Assembly (NCBI GenBank): GCA_905221605.1
Contig: CAJNDS010001548.1
Coordinates: forward strand, 1 to 14,404
Length of the DNA stretch: 14,404 bases
Direction of reading: 5' to 3'
From: Symbiodinium natans
Lineage: Eukaryota > Sar > Dinophyceae > Suessiales > Symbiodiniaceae
The notes beneath the pieces were generated by a model. It was not told the origin of the DNA and did not search any database. It saw only the letters and a program-made list of their open reading frames with translations. Both the position numbers and the translations under genes were made by a program. This document shows, piece by piece, positions 12,841 to 14,404 of this stretch (its first letter is position 1; every line of letters begins with the position of its first letter).

Positions 12841-14404
12841 TATGGTTTGTGTACAAGAATTAAGACCCCCACTCCATGTTGAGAAGTCGCCGCGTTTGCA
12901 TACACTCATCTTCCGGTTTCCTGGCAGATACGCCAACATGACATGGCGTTAAAGTCTAAGCGCACATTTGAAAAGAAAAATGTCACTGCAAACTCTCGTC
13001 TAGGGTGCAGCTCGTCGTTGACCTCAGGACCAGCGTCCAAACGGATCTTCTTCAACACCACGTTCGTCCTGCTTGTCATGCACGGATAAGTATATATGAC
13101 GAGAAATCAAAACTCAACACAACTTTTTCAACCAGCACTGTCCTTGTCAGTCGTCCGTCAGGACCGATTAGCCCTAAAAAAAACGGATCGTGATATTCTT
13201 GTTTAAGTTTTTGTAGTAAGTTCCTGACACGTAACTGCGCGACGGCGACGTCCGTCTTTGAATTTCCTTATTTGAAAAGTTTACACATATAAATGAAATA
13301 GTTCAGGCCGTACTGAGGCAAGCACAGATCTTTTGCTTCGCAGTCGTCTGCCAGGCCAGTGGCAGCGCGCCTTACTGAAATGGCTTATTGCCTATCGGAA
13401 TTTTGACAAAAATTAGCTCAACTGCTGCTTTAAAAATTCGGCGGGCGTGATCACGGCGTCCGACGTCCTCAGCACAGACTTTGAGATCAGATCCTTGCAC
13501 TTATTTGCTTAAAGTCAAGTCACACGTCGTCTCGCCAGCGAGGGACACGCACCGCGCGTCCTGGTTTTCTTCATTTTTTGGCTGTAGCTTGTTGTGTAGA
13601 GTTGTCTAGCAAGGAACTGCTCGCAGAAGATGATATGTTCTTTGACTCGAAGTCAACGTCCAGCCTGACGATCTTTTAGACAAGCGAATGCAACCACACG
13701 AACAGGTCAAGCTTGGAGGCTCATCTTCATCCATCAACCATCGCATTTTCGACCAGCGCATCGTCGAAGACCTTAGGTTAATGCATGATGTATTCATCCT
13801 TGCAACTAAAAATATAATTTTGCCGAGGCACATGTGCTTCTCGGTGCGCCTCATTTTAAAATGTAACATGCACATGAATATGTTTCTGTACGCTTTCACA
13901 GTTCAGTTGTCTGCCCCAAGGTGTGAACGCGATCAAGTATACATCGGCCGAATGTTAAAAGAAAGAAGTACACTCATAAATTTAAGCAAGTCACTCCCGG
14001 CAAGTCTTCTTGAGTTGACACAAGCAACTTGAGCTGAAAATATTGCGGCAAGTCTCTTTATCCTCATGTATATATCACTAAATTGTAATTTAATTTAAAT
14101 ACTAGCAAGAAGCGCCTGACGAGACTGCTGAATTGAAGCGCAAGTGTTGCATTCGCAGCACTCAGGCAAGGTTTGCCTTTTTTTTTTGGCGCCGCATCGC
14201 CTTGCTGCTCTGCGATCAGCGTCTCAGGTTACTCGACCTTAGATTGCGCTGGTGCGATAAAATCTTCTTATGACTAAGACATCTGATTAGGACGGGCTGC
14301 GTTGAGTGAAGCTTCGATGCAGGCTGAAGAAGACATTGTCCGCAGACGAACCTCATTGCGGGGGGGGGGTACTTCAAGCGTTAAGAGATGAAAACAGCGT
14401 AAAA
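12841..14404. other. Unrecognised unique DNA without telomeric repeats
   Basis: About 1.56 kb with no telomeric repeat, no minisatellite and balanced to AT-rich base use, unlike everything to its left. The longest open frames (13005-13193 plus, 13688-14032 plus, 13606-13899 minus) are short, overlap on opposite strands, and show no domain or coding-like composition. Only simple runs (T9 near 14178-14186, G10 near 14359-14368) stand out. No tRNA or rRNA was recognised. It could be intronic or intergenic host DNA. Confidence 0.55.

Noticed and set aside
13606-14032. Overlapping open frames on both strands near the right end
   Set aside because: They are short, opposite and overlapping, with no domain or coding-like composition.

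Overview
The window is eukaryotic nuclear DNA from a subtelomere-like region. Blocks of plant-type telomeric repeat (CCCTAAA/TTTAGGG) are scattered through it in both orientations, mixed with minisatellites and transposons. A dinoflagellate is the most likely source: it fits the telomere type, the large CCCH zinc-finger ORFs, and an 11-base match to the 3' end of the dinoflagellate spliced leader. This is inference; a green alga or another TTTAGGG lineage is not excluded.

Layout: 1-402 is a 9-bp minisatellite. 403-1274 is non-coding DNA with a duplicated ~165-bp module. 1296-10161 is one complete LTR retrotransposon-like element (8,866 bp) inserted in a short CCCTAAA tract. Its LTRs are 289 and 287 bp with about 1% divergence, flanked by a CCCTA target duplication. 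A primer-binding site complementary to the anticodon arm of a methionine tRNA follows the 5' LTR, and a purine tract precedes the 3' LTR. 10162-10573 is degenerate to perfect CCCTAAA repeat. 10588-11220 is a 633-bp element with perfect 31-bp terminal inverted repeats and 12-bp minisatellites inside. 11221-12570 holds telomeric repeats that switch strand several times. 12571-12840 is G-rich, and 12841-14404 is different, unrecognised DNA without telomeric repeats.

The LTR element is the main object. Its three reading-frame blocks (1651-1929, 1938-5810, 5684-9286 with a displaced tail to 9503) look like one ancestral ~2,600-residue polyprotein, or two to three proteins, now broken by frame shifts. 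I find no reverse transcriptase, integrase, RNase H or protease. Instead the element encodes a set of RNA/RNP-type modules: a WW domain, an S1-like OB fold, a Trp-rich segment, a PABC/MLLE domain (the poly(A)-binding-protein peptide-docking module) and six CCCH zinc fingers. The likely reading is a young non-autonomous Ty1/copia-like element, mobilised by a polymerase supplied elsewhere, whose own products resemble an mRNA-binding machine. One frame break is explained exactly by a 19-bp tandem duplication at 9144-9181.
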